A DNA stretch of 64,000 nt from Marsupella aquatica (lineage: Eukaryota > Marchantiophyta). The translations under genes and the position numbers were made by a program. Below are positions 10,441 to 23,132 of this stretch, one piece after another. Numbering within the stretch: the first letter of the stretch is position 1; every line of letters starts with the position of its first letter. The notes beneath the pieces are model-generated. The model saw nothing but the letters and a program-made list of their open reading frames with translations. It was not told where the DNA came from and searched no databases. The stretch is from NCBI GenBank assembly GCA_973895155.1, contig OZ316894.1:1-64000 (forward strand), given 5' to 3'.

Positions 10441-12868
10441 CGTCCAAAATTGAATGGTGACACATTTGATGCTAACGGAGTTTAAAGGTTTCAACATGAA
10501 AGCTATGGGAGTCTACGGTTTAACCGGAAATGTTATGGGAGCCTCCACTTTAACCGGAAATGTTGTGGGAGTCCATATGCTGAAACTTGGAGACATACCA
10601 TGTATCGCATGTGAGACACAGCCTTTACATAAGAGTGTTGTATGGTGGGTTGGACAGTGAAGGCGATTTGGGTCCTAGGAGTGTCTGAATGGAATTGCAA
10701 CACAAATGGAGGTGAGTAGCAAGGCATGGATACCGCAACCATGGATGTTGTACAGAAGAGAAGCTCCATCACTGCACACTCAGCCTGAAACCACGCCACG
10801 CCACTGCCACCAGTAAGCATAAAAAATGCAACCATTCGGAAATGCCTTCGCTCGAAGACTGCATCCGACAGTGAATGACTCTAATCCATCACTTGCTGCA
10901 ATTATTGACGATGTCAGTACGCCATCCAAGCGATGCAAGATTCAAGATGCAGATTGAAGGGAATTTGGAGGTGGCGAGCACAGTCAGGACCAGATTGAAG
11001 GCCAGCGACAGGAATTCTCGAAGGCCAATGCTTCCCGACCAAAATACCGACCCAACAATAATGCAGAAGGGAATTTGAAGGTGACGAGCACATTAAGGAA
11101 CCAGATTGAAGGCTGGTACAAGAATTCTAGAAGCATTGACCAAGCTTTGTTTCCTTTGTATTTCTCACGAACCCAAATTGAATGGTGACACTTTTGATGC
11201 TAACGGAGTCCAATGGTTTCAACATGAATGTTATAGCTGCAAAAGACATTTATTGGAAATGTTATGGGAGTGCGGGACTACAAGTGAGTCACAATGAATG
11301 CTAGTGGTGTATGAACACTTAAAAAATAATGTTATGGGAGCCTACGGCAACCACCCGTAAGTCACCCTAATCAATACTAGTGGAGTTTAAAGGTTTTAAT
11401 AATAATGTTGTGGGAGTCCAAATAATGAAACGTTGAGACCGTGCACTGCATGTAGGAGACCATGCACCGCGCTCCCTAAATACCCTGAAATGGCCTGAAG
11501 ACCGGCCTCATTGCACGCGCTGTGCAGAGAAGATATATACAGGAGTTGCAGCACAGATGGAGGTGAGTAGCAAGGCATGAATACTGCAACCATGGATGTT
11601 GTACAGAAGAGAAGCTCCATCACTGCACACTCGGCCTGAAACCACGCCACGCCACTGCCACCAGTAAGCATGAAAAACACAACCATTCGGAAATGCCTTC
11701 GCTTTGAAGACTGCATCCGACAACGACTCTAATCCATCACTTGCTGCAATTATTGATAACGTCAGTACGCCATCCAAGCGATGCAAGATTCAAGATGCAG
11801 ATTGAAGGGAATTTGGAGGTGGCGAGCACAGTCAAGGACCAGATTGAAGGCCAGCGACAGGAATTCTCGAAGGCCAATGCTTCCCGACCAAAATACCGAC
11901 CCAACAATAATGCAGAAGGGAATTTGAAGGTGACGAGCACATTAAGGAACCAGATTGAAGGCTAGTACAGGAATTCTAGAAGCATTGACCAAGCTTTGTT
12001 TCCTTTGTATTTCTCACGAACCCAAATTGAATGGTGACACTTTTGATGCTAACGGAGTCCAATGGTTTCAACATGAATGTTATAGCTGCAAAAGACTTTT
12101 ATTGGAAATGTTATGGGAGTGCGGGACTACAAGTGAGTCACAATGAATGCTAGTGGTGTATGAACACTTAAAAAATAATGTTATGGGAGCCTACGACAAC
12201 CACCCGTAAGTCACCCTAATCAATACTAGCGGAGTTTAAAGGTTTTAATAATAATGTTGTGGGAGTCCAAATAATGAAACGTTGAGACCGTGCACTGCAT
12301 GTAGGAGACCATGCACCGCGCTCCCTAAATACCCTGAAATGGCCTGAAGACCGGCCTCATTGCACGCGCTGTGCAGAGAAGATATATACAGGGAATTTGA
12401 AGGTGATGAGCACATTAAAGAACCAGATTGAAGGCTGGTACAGGAATTCTAGAAGCATTGACCAAGCTTTGTTTCCTTTGTATTTCTCACGAACCTAATT
12501 GAATGGTGACACTTTTGATGCTAATGGAGTCCAATGGTTTCAACATGAATGTTATAGCTGCAAAAGACTTTTATTGGAAATGTTATGGGAGTGCGGGACT
12601 ACAAGTGAGTCACAATGAATGCTAGTGGTGTATGAACACTTAAAAATTAATGTTATGGGAGCCTACGATAACCACCCGTAAGTCACCCTAATCAATACTA
12701 GCGGAGTTTAAAGGTTTTGATAATAATGTTGTGGGAGTCCAAATGTTGAAACGTTGAGACCGTGCACTGCATGTAGGAGACCATGCACCGCGCTCCCTAA
12801 ATACCCTGAAATGGCCTGAAGACCGGCCTCATTGCACGCGCTGTGCAGAGAAGATATATACGGAAGGC
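10441..12868 (+). repeat. Tandem array of about 848-bp units
   Basis: A unit made of part A (about 470 bp, starting GAATTTGAAGGTGACGAGCA) and part B (about 375 bp, starting near AGTTGCAGCACAGATGGAGG) is repeated. The order is a degenerate A at 10441-10694, B at 10695-11070, A at 11071-11542, B at 11543-11920, A at 11921-12390, and A again at 12391-12868 with B missing between them. The last A copies are nearly identical, so the final step was recent. Short frames inside copies (a recurring one around ISHEPKLNGDTFDANGVQWF) show no domain. Confidence 0.85.
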
Positions 12869-12869
12869 C

Positions 12870-13896
12870 ACTGGGACGAAAAAGTAAAATCGTTATAAAA
12901 TATGCTGCATGGGAGGGTTATTCACAGGAATCTGTCATCAGCTTGTAAATATAAGGTTTGCCGTCATGTGATAAACATGGTTGTTCTTGTAGCTCAGTGC
13001 TGCTTTTACGATAAATTTTTCCATATGATAAACATGATTGTTGTCTTATATGATATGGAGTGTTATTCCTTCTGAGTATCGGGCTATTACTATAAAGTCT
13101 GCCATGTGCTTGTGACGAGAAGGCTCACCCTAACCTACGAACTCCACGAAAAGTGGATATGGTCGGATTTGTGTCTTTGAGTCAAAGCTCACTCTTCGGG
13201 TGTGTGTAGTGTGTGTCATTTGATATCGTGTCAATTCTATACTTGAAACTGAGAACATCACTTTGATCGGGAGACGATTCCTTTCTCACAATAGATTCTG
13301 AAGGCGAAGCTCATTCAGAACCTGTGCTCCGCCAGAAGTGTATCTCGTTGGATTTGCATAGTTTTAAAATTGTTTGCATCATTCTGGTCGTTCGTATTCT
13401 TTGGTCCACTGACATCGTGTCAACTCTAGGTTGGAAAACTGAGAATACCAATTTGATCGGAACACGAGTGCCTTCCTCACAATAGAGTTCGAGGTGCGGG
13501 ATCTATCTCTATTTAGTCAATTGGAAACTTGATTCTTGTCAGATCCGGAGCTGCTCGGAGCTTCAGATCGTGAGGGATTGGGAATGCTTAGAGCTTCAGA
13601 TAATGTGGATGTATTGCAAGTGGGCTGTAGCTCACACCATTAGTATGGTGAGATCATTTAGATGTGGGGCAAGGATATATACTGCTTTGAGTTGCTAAGA
13701 CATCGTTCAACAGAGATCGTTGTTAGCGAAACTACAATCATGGTGAATGCTTTGTTGAGTTTCTGGGTACTTTCCCTGCCATCAATGAATCAAATTTCTT
13801 GTACTTTCTCTGTAATTTTGATTCATGCTGTTGTTGGACTGCAGAAACGAGTACATGAGGTGATGAACGTCACCGGGAGGCGAGCACGACAACAAC
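12870..13896. other. Upstream region of the P450 locus; 90-bp duplicated segment
   Basis: No gene is supported. Two related segments at about 13215-13310 and 13410-13505 share ATCGTGTCAA, TTTGATCGG and CTCACAATAGA, an old short duplication. The P450 start follows directly. Confidence 0.45.
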
Positions 13897-15953
13897 ATGA
13901 ATAAATTGCAATCAGGCTCGTGGTCCAATCCAAGCGTCTCGTGGATTCCATCACCACTCCTAACTTTGCAGCAGCATCTTCTCACTGTACCCTTGGCGAT
14001 TGTAGTGGTACACGTGGTGTTCTACTGGCACACATTCAGGCGAAAGGATCGTCATCGGAGACCTCCTGGTCCCCGACCATGGCCAGTCATTGGGAATCTT
14101 GCGGTCATCGGACCTCTTCCTCACAGGGACTTTCAAAAGCTCGCCAAGCAATATGGACCTATCTTCCGCTTGCTTCTGGGTTCAAAAGAAACGATTATCG
14201 TCTCTTCCCCCAAAATTGCTGAGGAGATACTCAAGACACATGACATTGCATTTGCCTCGCGACCAAAGCTCACTCAGTTCACAATCATGAGCTACGGTAG
14301 CCAGACCGTTATCACGGCTCCCTATGGACCATTCTGGCGCCATGCAAGGAAAGTGTTCAGTCTTGAGCTCCTGACCAACAAAAGAATCCAACAATTCCAG
14401 GTTCATAAATTACGCCCTACCAAATCCACAGTTAGCTATATTTTACGGTCGCTTCAATTTGTTTTCGTCATTTGAGAGTACATGTAACCTGATCTGATTT
14501 TATTCTCAAGGCCGGATGGATTTCTACAACGGAAAGAACGATTTATCCGGCCTTTGCAATGAAACGAGATCAGCTGCTTGTCTTGGAAACAACCGAACAA
14601 TTGTGCTAGCTGGGACCGGTTTAATCATATCAAACAGAGTTAATTTATTAGAGACATTACGAATTCCCTGTTTTGCTCCCTGTGTTAAAAGCTTCTTGAG
14701 TACCTTTGATCGAAGTTGTTCTTCGTTGTGATCGTTCATTCAGAACATTAGGAAAGAAGAGGTTTCAAGTGCATTGCACTCCATATTCGAAGAATGTAAA
14801 AGTGGGAAACCAGTTTGCTTGAGCCATTATCTGAAGCAGCTCGCCATGAACATCACTCGAATGATTATGAACAAGAGCTTCCTCGGGCCCAAGTCCTCTG
14901 TAGATCCTGGCGAAGCCACAATGGCAATGGAAACCCTTGAGGAGGTGTTCAAATTAAATGGCAGCTTCATCATCGGAGATTACATTCCAATCCTGAAGCC
15001 CTTCGACCTTCAAGGCTCTCTAAAATGGATGCGAGCCGTGGGTCAAAGAATGACAAGTTCTTCCAGAAAATCATCGATGACCGCCGGCAAACACTTCTTT
15101 CTTCAAAGCAACACACCGAGAACGAAGCCATGGATTTCGTCGATAAGCTGCTCACACGTCCCACCGCAGATGGAGAGAAGCCGTGGATGAACACGCAAAT
15201 TAAAGGAATCTTAATGGTATGCACTAGCCTGTCTCCGGTGTTAATTCACGTCTTCTCCTTTCGTTGTGACATTTTGTTTTCTCCATCTGGCTTGCAAGAA
15301 TGTTTTTGAGTTCCAATATTTCTTAATAGTTACTAAACAATGAGAGACTTGTGTGTACAATGGCGGAGCTCGTCAGACACCCACATGTCCTTAAAAAGGC
15401 TCAAGACGAGGTGGACACTATTGTGGGACAGCACCGACTCGTGGAGGAAACCGACACCCCCAACTTGAAGTATTTGCGTTGCATCCTGATGGAAGCCTTG
15501 CGATTGCACCCTGCTGGCCCGATGCTGTTACCCCACGAGTGCAGGGAGGCACGCGAGGTGGCAGGGTATCACATACCAGAGAAATCTCAAGTTTACGTCA
15601 ATGTTTACGCAATAGGGAGGGACCCTGAAGTCTGGGAGCGTCCCCTTGAATTTTATCCAGAAAGGTTTTTGTCGACTACAATAGATATGCTCGGGCAAGA
15701 TTTCAAGCTCTTGCCCTTTGGATCTGGGAGAAGAATGTGCCCTAAGAAGAATTTGGCACTCACCCTGGTAGACTACATTCTGGCCGCGTTCCTTCGAGCT
15801 TACGATTGGACTCTTCCTCCCGGTGTCAGCCCTGAGGATGTGGACTTAGGGGAGGTACCTGGAGCTGCGGTTTACTGTATGCGGACCCCCATTGAGGTTA
15901 TTGCGTCTCCAAGATTGCCGATGAATGTTTATCGCTCCCTTTCATCAGAATAG
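13897..15953 (+). pseudogene. Cytochrome P450 (CYP71-clan, A-type), broken
   Basis: This is a microsomal-type P450, with an N-terminal hydrophobic anchor, a PPGPRPWPVIGN hinge and the PYGPFWRHARK C-helix. Exon 1 is 13897-14400 (donor CAG then GTTCAT). Exon 2 starts at 14744 after TTCATTCAG and resumes in phase as NIRKEEVSSALHS. Near 15050 the frame shifts between MRAVGQR and NDKFFQKIIDDRR. Exon 2 ends at 15216. The last part (to 15953) keeps EALR of the K-helix (ExxR), YPERF, and FGSGRRMCPKK around the heme cysteine. The I-helix oxygen-binding motif (usually AGTDT) cannot be found before TMAELVRHP, and the Gly two residues after the heme-ligand Cys is Lys. With a frameshift, a lost catalytic motif and an altered heme loop, it is very likely nonfunctional. 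Confidence 0.85.
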
Positions 15954-16011
15954 CCAATCGAGACTCGTCTGTGTAAGTATCAGGGTAAATATGGTGCATA
16001 GCATTGTTGAG

Positions 16012-16722
16012 CAGCTAAGGAGGATGGCCGCTTCAGGCTCTTCTACCCTTCCATTTTGAAGACCTTGATACATTATACTACGATTGACAACTGGTCAATA
16101 AATTATCTTTTCAGGCAAGGGTTACGGTCCCAGTGGTGTGGCTTGACAAGAACTTTGCAAGCACTAGATCGAGAAGATTTCATTTGTCTCGAGAGATCGC
16201 TTGTGGTAGAAGATAGATCTGACAACAGGGAGAGAACAAAAACTGAAGTAGTAGTCTGCAGATTGCGAAAGCTGTTGAATTCAACTGGATTTTTCCAAAT
16301 GCGCTAGGATGGGCCAATCTACAATCCCATCCAATGCGCTTTTCAGTCAATAAGTATGCATGTTTCAGCTAAGGAGGCGGGCCGCTTCAGTCTCTTCTAC
16401 CCTTCCACCTTTGAAGACCTTGATACATGAATATATCCTGCAATTGACAGTCAATAAATCATCTTTTCGGGCTTGGGATAAGGGCCCAGTGGTGCGGCTA
16501 GCCACGAACTAGATCGAAAAAGATTTCCTGTGTCTCGAGAGATTGATTATGGTAGAAGACAGATTCGACAGCAGGGAGAGAATGAAAAACTAAAGCAGTA
16601 GTCTGCAGATTGTGAAAGCTCCTCAATTCAACTGATTTATTTTTCCAAATTGGCAAGGATGGGCCAATCTACAGTCCCATTCAATGCGATTGTTTCAGTC
16701 AATAAGTATGTTTCAGCATACC
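16012..16722 (+). repeat. Tandem duplication of a ~360-bp unit
   Basis: Unit 1 (about 16012-16369) and unit 2 (about 16370-16722) both run from AGCTAAGGAGG through CTCTTCTACCCTTCCA and AGTAGTCTGCAGATTG to GGATGGGCCAATCTACA and CAGTCAATAAGTATG. They lie just 3' of the P450 pseudogene. No coding function is apparent. Confidence 0.8.
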
Positions 16723-17109
16723 GGTCCAGAGTCAGGGATCAGTCATTCAACTTCATTAAATCTCGTAAATTAAAATGAAAAACTTTTATTACTTGATGGA
16801 CCCCATGAGTGATCCCGTACCCTTGATAGACCTTGTATCAACTGTCCTAAAATCTCAAGGGGCCTCATAGGGTCCATTAAGTAACACTTCTCAATTTAGG
16901 GGTCCATCCAGTATCTCTCTCTCTGATTATTTGTGCTGCACTTTGAGCAGATCATGTTTGGAGGGAGGCAGTCCCTAGCTGACACCCACATTCCGTTTTG
17001 AGACGTCTGACTTTGGATAGCTTCATTTGGCCTCTTTGCCACCCTGTATGACTTCTTGCTTCCTAGTGTACTTTGGGTTCTGTTCAAGTTTCCAACAAGG
17101 ATCGTTTTG

Positions 17110-17800
17110 ATTAGTGTGTACACTAAAGTCCTGTTTAGAGGGCATTATTATGGGATATACTGCTGCCCAAGAAAGTCAGAGCTTCAGTGCAGTTTTGAGA
17201 GGCTATTATTGCCCATCATGCTCTGGAAACAGGAATTTGCTACACTTCAGGTCTGAGAGATTTTTATTTTTTCACACTTTTAGTAAAAGTGTAGGAGAAT
17301 TTTCCTACAAAGGTGATCAAGATCTTGACCAGGGCATTATGCGCCCAGAATATTTTCCTACAAAGGTGGTCGAGATCTTGACCAGGGCAAGAATGCCATG
17401 AAAATCTAGAGGCAAAAACTCACAAAGGACATTAAGTTACAGTAAAGTCATCTTTAGAGGACACTATGGGCTAAAATGCCCCCAAAAATACAAACACTAA
17501 AAACGCAGAGGACATTAAGTATAGACAAGGTCTTGTTTAGAGGGCACTATGGGATATAATGCCCCAAAAATGAGAACTTGAGCTGAACTTTTGATGGGCT
17601 ATTATTGCCTATAAGGCTGCAGAAACAATACCTTAATATACCTAAAGGGTAAATTAGAGCAAAATCTTATTAACGAGGTGATACAGATCTTGACTTTATG
17701 TATACAATAAAGTCCTGAAAAATACAAAAGGAAAATTCACAAGTCCTGCAAATACAAAGGGAAAAATCACCAACGGCATTAAGATTAAACAAACATCCTC
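17110..17800 (+). repeat. Degenerate interspersed tandem repeat
   Basis: The phrases GTTTAGAGGGCA..ATGGGATATA..TGCC and TCCTACAAAGGTG.TC.AGATCTTGAC each recur two to four times with variable spacing, apparently remnants of a tandem array. No gene is supported here. Confidence 0.55.
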
Positions 17801-18944
17801 TAAAGCGGAATCAGCTCTGAGAGTCGCAGGAACGCGTGCCGGTAGTCCTGACCTTAACCGCAGTTAGTGCAAATGACATCGACGGCCATAACAGTGACTT
17901 CCCGGTGCAGTCGACATCGCCACGGTCGATTTGAACCCCCACTGTTAGTGACTGAGCTAAGTCGGAGTTACGGCCCTCAAGGACGGGACGGACCCCGATC
18001 TCGGTCCCACGCAAAGGGTGCCTCGACGCAAAGATCGGAGAACACGCGAAGCATGAAGATCGAGCATGTTCAAGATTCCACCGCAATAAGGTGGAGTGGA
18101 TTCACTCGGAGTGGAGAATCACTGAGTTCTGATCTGGTGTCTGGCCTGACGATGCCTTCGGCAAGGACGCCCTCACAAAAACGTACCCACGTTCGCCTTA
18201 CTTTGAATGTGCATTGTGGAAAGCACAGATTCTGAAAATTCTGCTCCATTAGTTTCATAGTTCTGAGCTTTGAGTCGGGCAATTGACCTTTCGAGTGAAT
18301 TCTATGAGTGATTTTCCTTTTCAGACGAATTAGGTGCGAGAGGCGATTGAGATTCCGAGCTAGAAGAACAATTTGAAGTTCCAGTCCACAATCCTTCAAT
18401 TGCTTTCGGGACTGTTATGGTGATGATGAGGTGAGAAGCGAGTTCGTCGAGAGATGCACAAGGTTGTGGTGGCTGCGGATAGCAATGTACACAGTTAGGA
18501 CGTTCGGAATTTGAAGGAGTCGTACGTGTTCACTTGAACATCTCTCACACAGTCTCCTCTAGTCATTCAATGGTTCATTTGCACGAGAAAGAACCGGGAA
18601 AAGAGTGCACGAGACTACGGTTCTTCTAGTTGGGAGATTTCTCTCGATGATCAATTTGTTGAGTGTGGAGGATACTTCTGTTTGAAGTAGACAGTGAGGG
18701 TGGATGCATGGCTCGAGCAGGTGTGTGGGAGCACTCTACGCCTCCTGTAACTGAAAGAATATGTAGAGCAAGGAATGGGCCCAAGCGCATTTGAAGTTTC
18801 CCTCCTCTTTTGATTTGAATTTGTGACTCTAACAAGCTCTGGAGTAACGACGCTGAAGGTAACGCTGACGTAACAACCCCCGATAGTTGTTGGAGACGAG
18901 TATCCGCTCCTACTCGTTGTTCTTTCTCGTCGCGGGACTTAGTA
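17801..18944. other. GC-richer block then intergenic DNA, no supported gene
   Basis: The section at about 17815-18060 is visibly richer in GC and CpG than its neighbours (CGACGGCC, GTCGACATCGCCACGG, GACGGGACGGACCCCG). No open frame there matches a family I know. Confidence 0.35.
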
Positions 18945-19844
18945 GAGATAGCCGATGGCATCACAATCGCTCTGGTGCTCCAGCCAAGCACAGCTCCTTG
19001 TTCCCAGAGCTACTGTCCAGAGTGCAAACCTACGTCGTGGCAGTCCTAGTGTGAACCAACCTTGATCAGGCCCCAAGAAAGCTGACAGAGCGGCTACATA
19101 CTGAGGCTTGATTCCAAGCTGTGAAAATCCTGCACTTATCTGAGCATGCTTTGTCCCAGATGGGAACTCTGCCCTCTGGGTCCAGCCCCGTAGCATCTGC
19201 TCGTCCCAGCTGTTTATCGAACTGTCCCCATTGCCCATTTGATCCGGCCCCTTTTCCTCCTTGCCCCCGCACTTCCGAATTGCAGCTCGAATGAATGTGC
19301 ACCGACTGAGCAGCCAGGTGGATCAAATCAGCTTTAGTATTATGTCAGTCTTTGTCTGCTGTTGCTCCTTTTGGAGTCTTTGTCTGCTGTTGCTCCCTTT
19401 GGCTCAGCGTCCAAAGCTGTTGACTACCTCGGGCTTGTTTGATAGTAGGTAGGCATGGGGTCGCTGCGAGTTGTTGTACTGTCCTGTATACTTTAGTGGC
19501 GCACCTCCTACCGAAGTATCATGTCTTTCCCCTCCTCAAATCGGCTAAGGTTCTGTACCATAGCATCCGTCTATCATCGGTATCAAGTTCTAATCACATT
19601 GGCTTGCTACAACATTACTCCGACAAGTCTCAGTGACCCAACAGCATCGCGATCCCTAACTACTCCGCCAAATTTTCCAAAGCTCAGCACAGTATTGACT
19701 TTACACGTCACCTCTTAAGCAAACCATTCATTCCTATAGACTCAAGCAACCGATGCTCAGAGTCTCATCGCCTTCGCAGATCATTGGGGGGCAACAGACC
19801 ACCGGCAGCACTTGAGAGATAGATAGGATGCATGCCGACGCGGG

Positions 19845-20192
19845 AGCCTTGAAGATGTGGAGCATAATGGATACGTTATTCCTAAGGGTTGGCGGACTTT
19901 TGTGAGCTACCATTTTCACATGGATCCAAATTTGTATCCAGATCCTCTGAAGTTTGACCCTTCCAGATTTAACGAACCCGTAAAGCCCAGCACTTTCATT
20001 CCATTTGGGAGTGGTGGACACCTGTGTGTTGGATTCGAGTTTGAACTCACGATGATACCCCTGATCATACATCGTGTCGTCACAAATTTCAGTTTCGAGC
20101 TTGACGGAGAGGACGGAGTGATTTTCTGGCCCGCCTACATTCCAAAGAATGGCTACCCACTCAAGATCAGGCGCCTGAACCGACAAGTTTAG
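19845..20192 (+). pseudogene. Cytochrome P450 C-terminal fragment (CYP85-clan-like)
   Basis: The reading frame from LEDVEHNGYVIPKGWR to the stop at 20192 is the last 110 or so residues of a P450. It has a PERF-like segment (KFDPSRF) and the heme-binding loop FGSGGHLCVGFEFE with the cysteine ligand and following glycine intact. The YVIPKGW and LDPNLYPDP style of text resembles CYP85-clan enzymes (for example CYP716/CYP720 relatives) and not the CYP71-clan pseudogene nearby. Everything upstream (N-terminus, I-helix, ExxR) is absent, and its left edge coincides with a duplication-block boundary. It is best read as an inserted or truncated last exon, not a working gene. Confidence 0.8.
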
Positions 20193-21887
20193 CTAGCGCG
20201 GGAACTTTGCGTGCGGGATATCAAAGCATTGGAGCTACGAAGTTTCGTTGGGTCAGTTGTCCTTCACACTACGGGGTCGGGTTTTTTGCCCCTCACTCGA
20301 CTCCTGCTCGTCAATGGATGATGGTCAATCAGCAACAAATAATCGGACTGTCGCGCTCTGATAGGTGAATTTTTAGTCAGAAGAGTCTTCTTGTGTACAC
20401 TATTATTTAGCTTGGTATTGTAGTTCGCATTGTGGTTGGAAGCTTAGAACTTTGTGGGCATGATTTCCCTTTGGCTTTGGCCATGAATTCGACAGGAATT
20501 CAGATTCGTGTCCTTCGGCATGGCCTTTACCGTACGCAAGTTCATAGACTCAAGTTTTATGACTATATGCTGTGATTTCACAAAAACTTGAGAGATTTGT
20601 TGGACCAGTACTGTGCTTCAATTCTTCTTCTGCCAAAAGTTGACAGAATGCTGCCTAATTGTACATGTTATCTTGATTGCACAAACTTGAATTGGTTCCA
20701 TGATTCCATAACTAGGGAGGATCTCAAGGCTGGATCGAAATGGGAGCTTCGAGAAGGATTGGGATACGTTGATCAGATTTCAGCGTCAAATGTTGTGTAC
20801 TATAGGTAGAGAATGGAGTCCCATTGAATGTTGTCAAACTCTTTCTCTGATGGGATGAATGTGTCTGGAAGGTGACGCCAATTGAGTGGATTCGCCCCCG
20901 GCGTGAGGCCTACAATTTATTCATTTTGGCGGATCGCGACTGAAGTTGAAGCCCAGATGGAACCTCGGCCTTGAACCTCATATATCTCTCGGATGACAGT
21001 CAGATTGAGAGACTCAAAAAATCTGCACTGCCTCCTAAATCCACACTCGTATATACTTCGACTCATGCAAGGTTAGCTCAGATTTTCCCTGGTTAGAAGA
21101 GGGGAGTCAGTCCTTCTAGGAGGCCACCAACGACCACGCTTCCACTAGAATCGACAGCATTCGTCTGTCGAACACCAATAAGCTGCAGTTAATAGATGAG
21201 GTAAAGCAACGAGGTCTGCCGTGTCAGTACATTGAACCCGCCGCGAATAGATTTGGGTACGTTTTACACATTGACATTTCAGATCGCAAACCAGGAATTC
21301 TATTCGGTTTTGCAAGCAGATAAAAAAATTCAGAGCGGATTGTTCAGGACTTGGCATGCGAAGTTTCACAAATTTTCTTGACTAATTTCTAAGCTTTTGG
21401 ATTGACGGTAATCTCTAGAACACTTTTTTGGAACTGGAGCAATCGAGAAGACTTATCAGTGGGTTTTAGCAAGGTCCAGAGAATTGGTTTACAGTTATGG
21501 ATCACTTTGACTTATTTGGTACTCATTCGAGTTGTAAATCAATTCACATTTCCAGGCTTGCTAACGATGAGGAGAGCTCACGGAGAGCACAGATAGTGCA
21601 GCGACTATCGCAGCTTGAGTTTTTCAATTGGGCTTGTTACCAGTCTTGTCGTCTTGAGCTTCATCGAGGAGTCTCTAACATGTGTACTGTCGCTCGTCTG
21701 GTTAGATCGACTTTGTATCGACTGCTGCTGCCAACAGATCCTTGTGGTGAGTTCTCCCTTCTCTATTTCGAATGTATCTTCCCTCCATTCTGTTGTGCCT
21801 CCCCCTAGAGTCCTGTGGGCAGGATAGAGATGGATCCTCCGAGCTTGTATAGGAGGAGAGATTAATGGACAATGGTTTAATTAGCAA

Positions 21888-22131
21888 AGAGGCAATTTGA
21901 TCGCATGCGCAAGTATGCAGAGAATGATGTCATTGTCCCGGCGAAGTAACAGAGTTTCTGAACGCAGAGCAAGGTGAAACCGAGGTTACATTGGGTGATG
22001 CCGAGAAGATCATCAATGAGCAGATGGCTCACGAGAATACGATATTGATGAAAGCGAAGCACTCCTTCACGTTGGATGCATTCCTCCAGTACCTTCTCGA
22101 CCCGGTTGTCAACATTGCTTACTTAAACAAG
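21888..22131 (+). pseudogene. Unrecognised exon-like fragment in duplication, copy 2
   Basis: This counterpart of 4199-4439 reads RQFDRMRKYAENDVIVPAK, meets a stop, then continues in a shifted frame through LGDAEKIINEQMAHENT to LLDPVVNIAYLNK and a splice donor (AAG then GTGAGA). Each copy is broken at a different place, so the shared ancestor was intact. Family unknown. Confidence 0.4.
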
Positions 22132-22430
22132 GTGAGACGAAACTAGACGCGTCAATTTTTCCGTTTCTCATGTTTCGAGTAAGGCACGAATTAGAGTGGA
22201 GCCAATCCAGTACTTCACGGTGAATTCTAGCACACTATTGTGGCGGCCGTAGTCGGCAGATCGGTGCAGATTGACTTGTGTGTTCCGACAATGCGTGATT
22301 CTATAAAGCTGTGAAGAGGGTCTATATATGGCGGATCTTTACAGGTACGGATGGCTCATAGGCAGTTTTGTGACTTTCGTGGTCGGAAGCTGCCTTCAAT
22401 CTGTCCTGAGATAAGGCTGGGAAATGCTTG

Positions 22431-23132
22431 CCATCAAGGGAAACTAGGTTCTCATTGTGTGTAAATTAAGGCTTCAAGAAAAAATGACTAGTCTTGAGGG
22501 CTATAGTTCAATTTTTATTGATCATTTATCTGAGGTTTTGTCCTTCTTCTAGATTGCAGGATGTTGTGTATCTATAGTGAGAAATAATTATATCTCGTCA
22601 TTGAGTTTGATGACCTGGACTTCAAGAGGCATGGACTTCTCCCCACTTTTGAAATTAGATTCTGGTGGGTGCAATAGGTCCAATTTATATGTGTGGTGCA
22701 ACGTTACATTGAAAAACCTAAATTGGTGCTTCTACTACTAGAGCAAGGTTGAGGTGAGTCGGGGAGTTGGAGTTTGTATCTAATCTTTGCAATTCATATT
22801 TCAATGAGATATGTGTAGACACATCCACCGTGTATTTTCTAAAAGTTTTATTCTTCAAAAATCCAAAAAATGACATTTCCACAACCCACTCAAGTAAGTA
22901 ACATAATTTCTATTTTTTTCAATAATTTTTTTAAAAATTATTAATATAATAGACATTGTGGATTTAAGTAATTAAAAAATATTATATTATTACAAGTTTA
23001 TATTAATTTTTAATTAAAATTACTATTGATAATAAATATTTACTATATTTAATAGTGTAACAGTTTTATTTAAAAAGTTTGGAAAACAATTTGATTAGTA
23101 CTGACACAAAAATGAAATTGACAATTTTGCAG
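22431..23132. other. AT-rich leader of the dioxygenase gene
   Basis: Very AT-rich from about 22880 to 23100 (runs such as TATTATATTATTACAAG). By analogy with the 35.9-kb copy, it is probably the intron before the start codon: the AG of TTTTGCAG ends exactly at 23132, immediately before an ATG. Confidence 0.4.

Larger units (their letters stand above)
18945..22430 (+). repeat. Segmental duplication, copy 2
   Basis: This is the partner of the 2.2-4.7 kb blocks, same orientation, about 17 kb away. Compared with copy 1 it has an extra P450 fragment between its first and second blocks (after position 19844) and extra DNA near 20200-21600. The final block (21793-22430) matches 4088-4725 closely. 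Confidence 0.85.
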
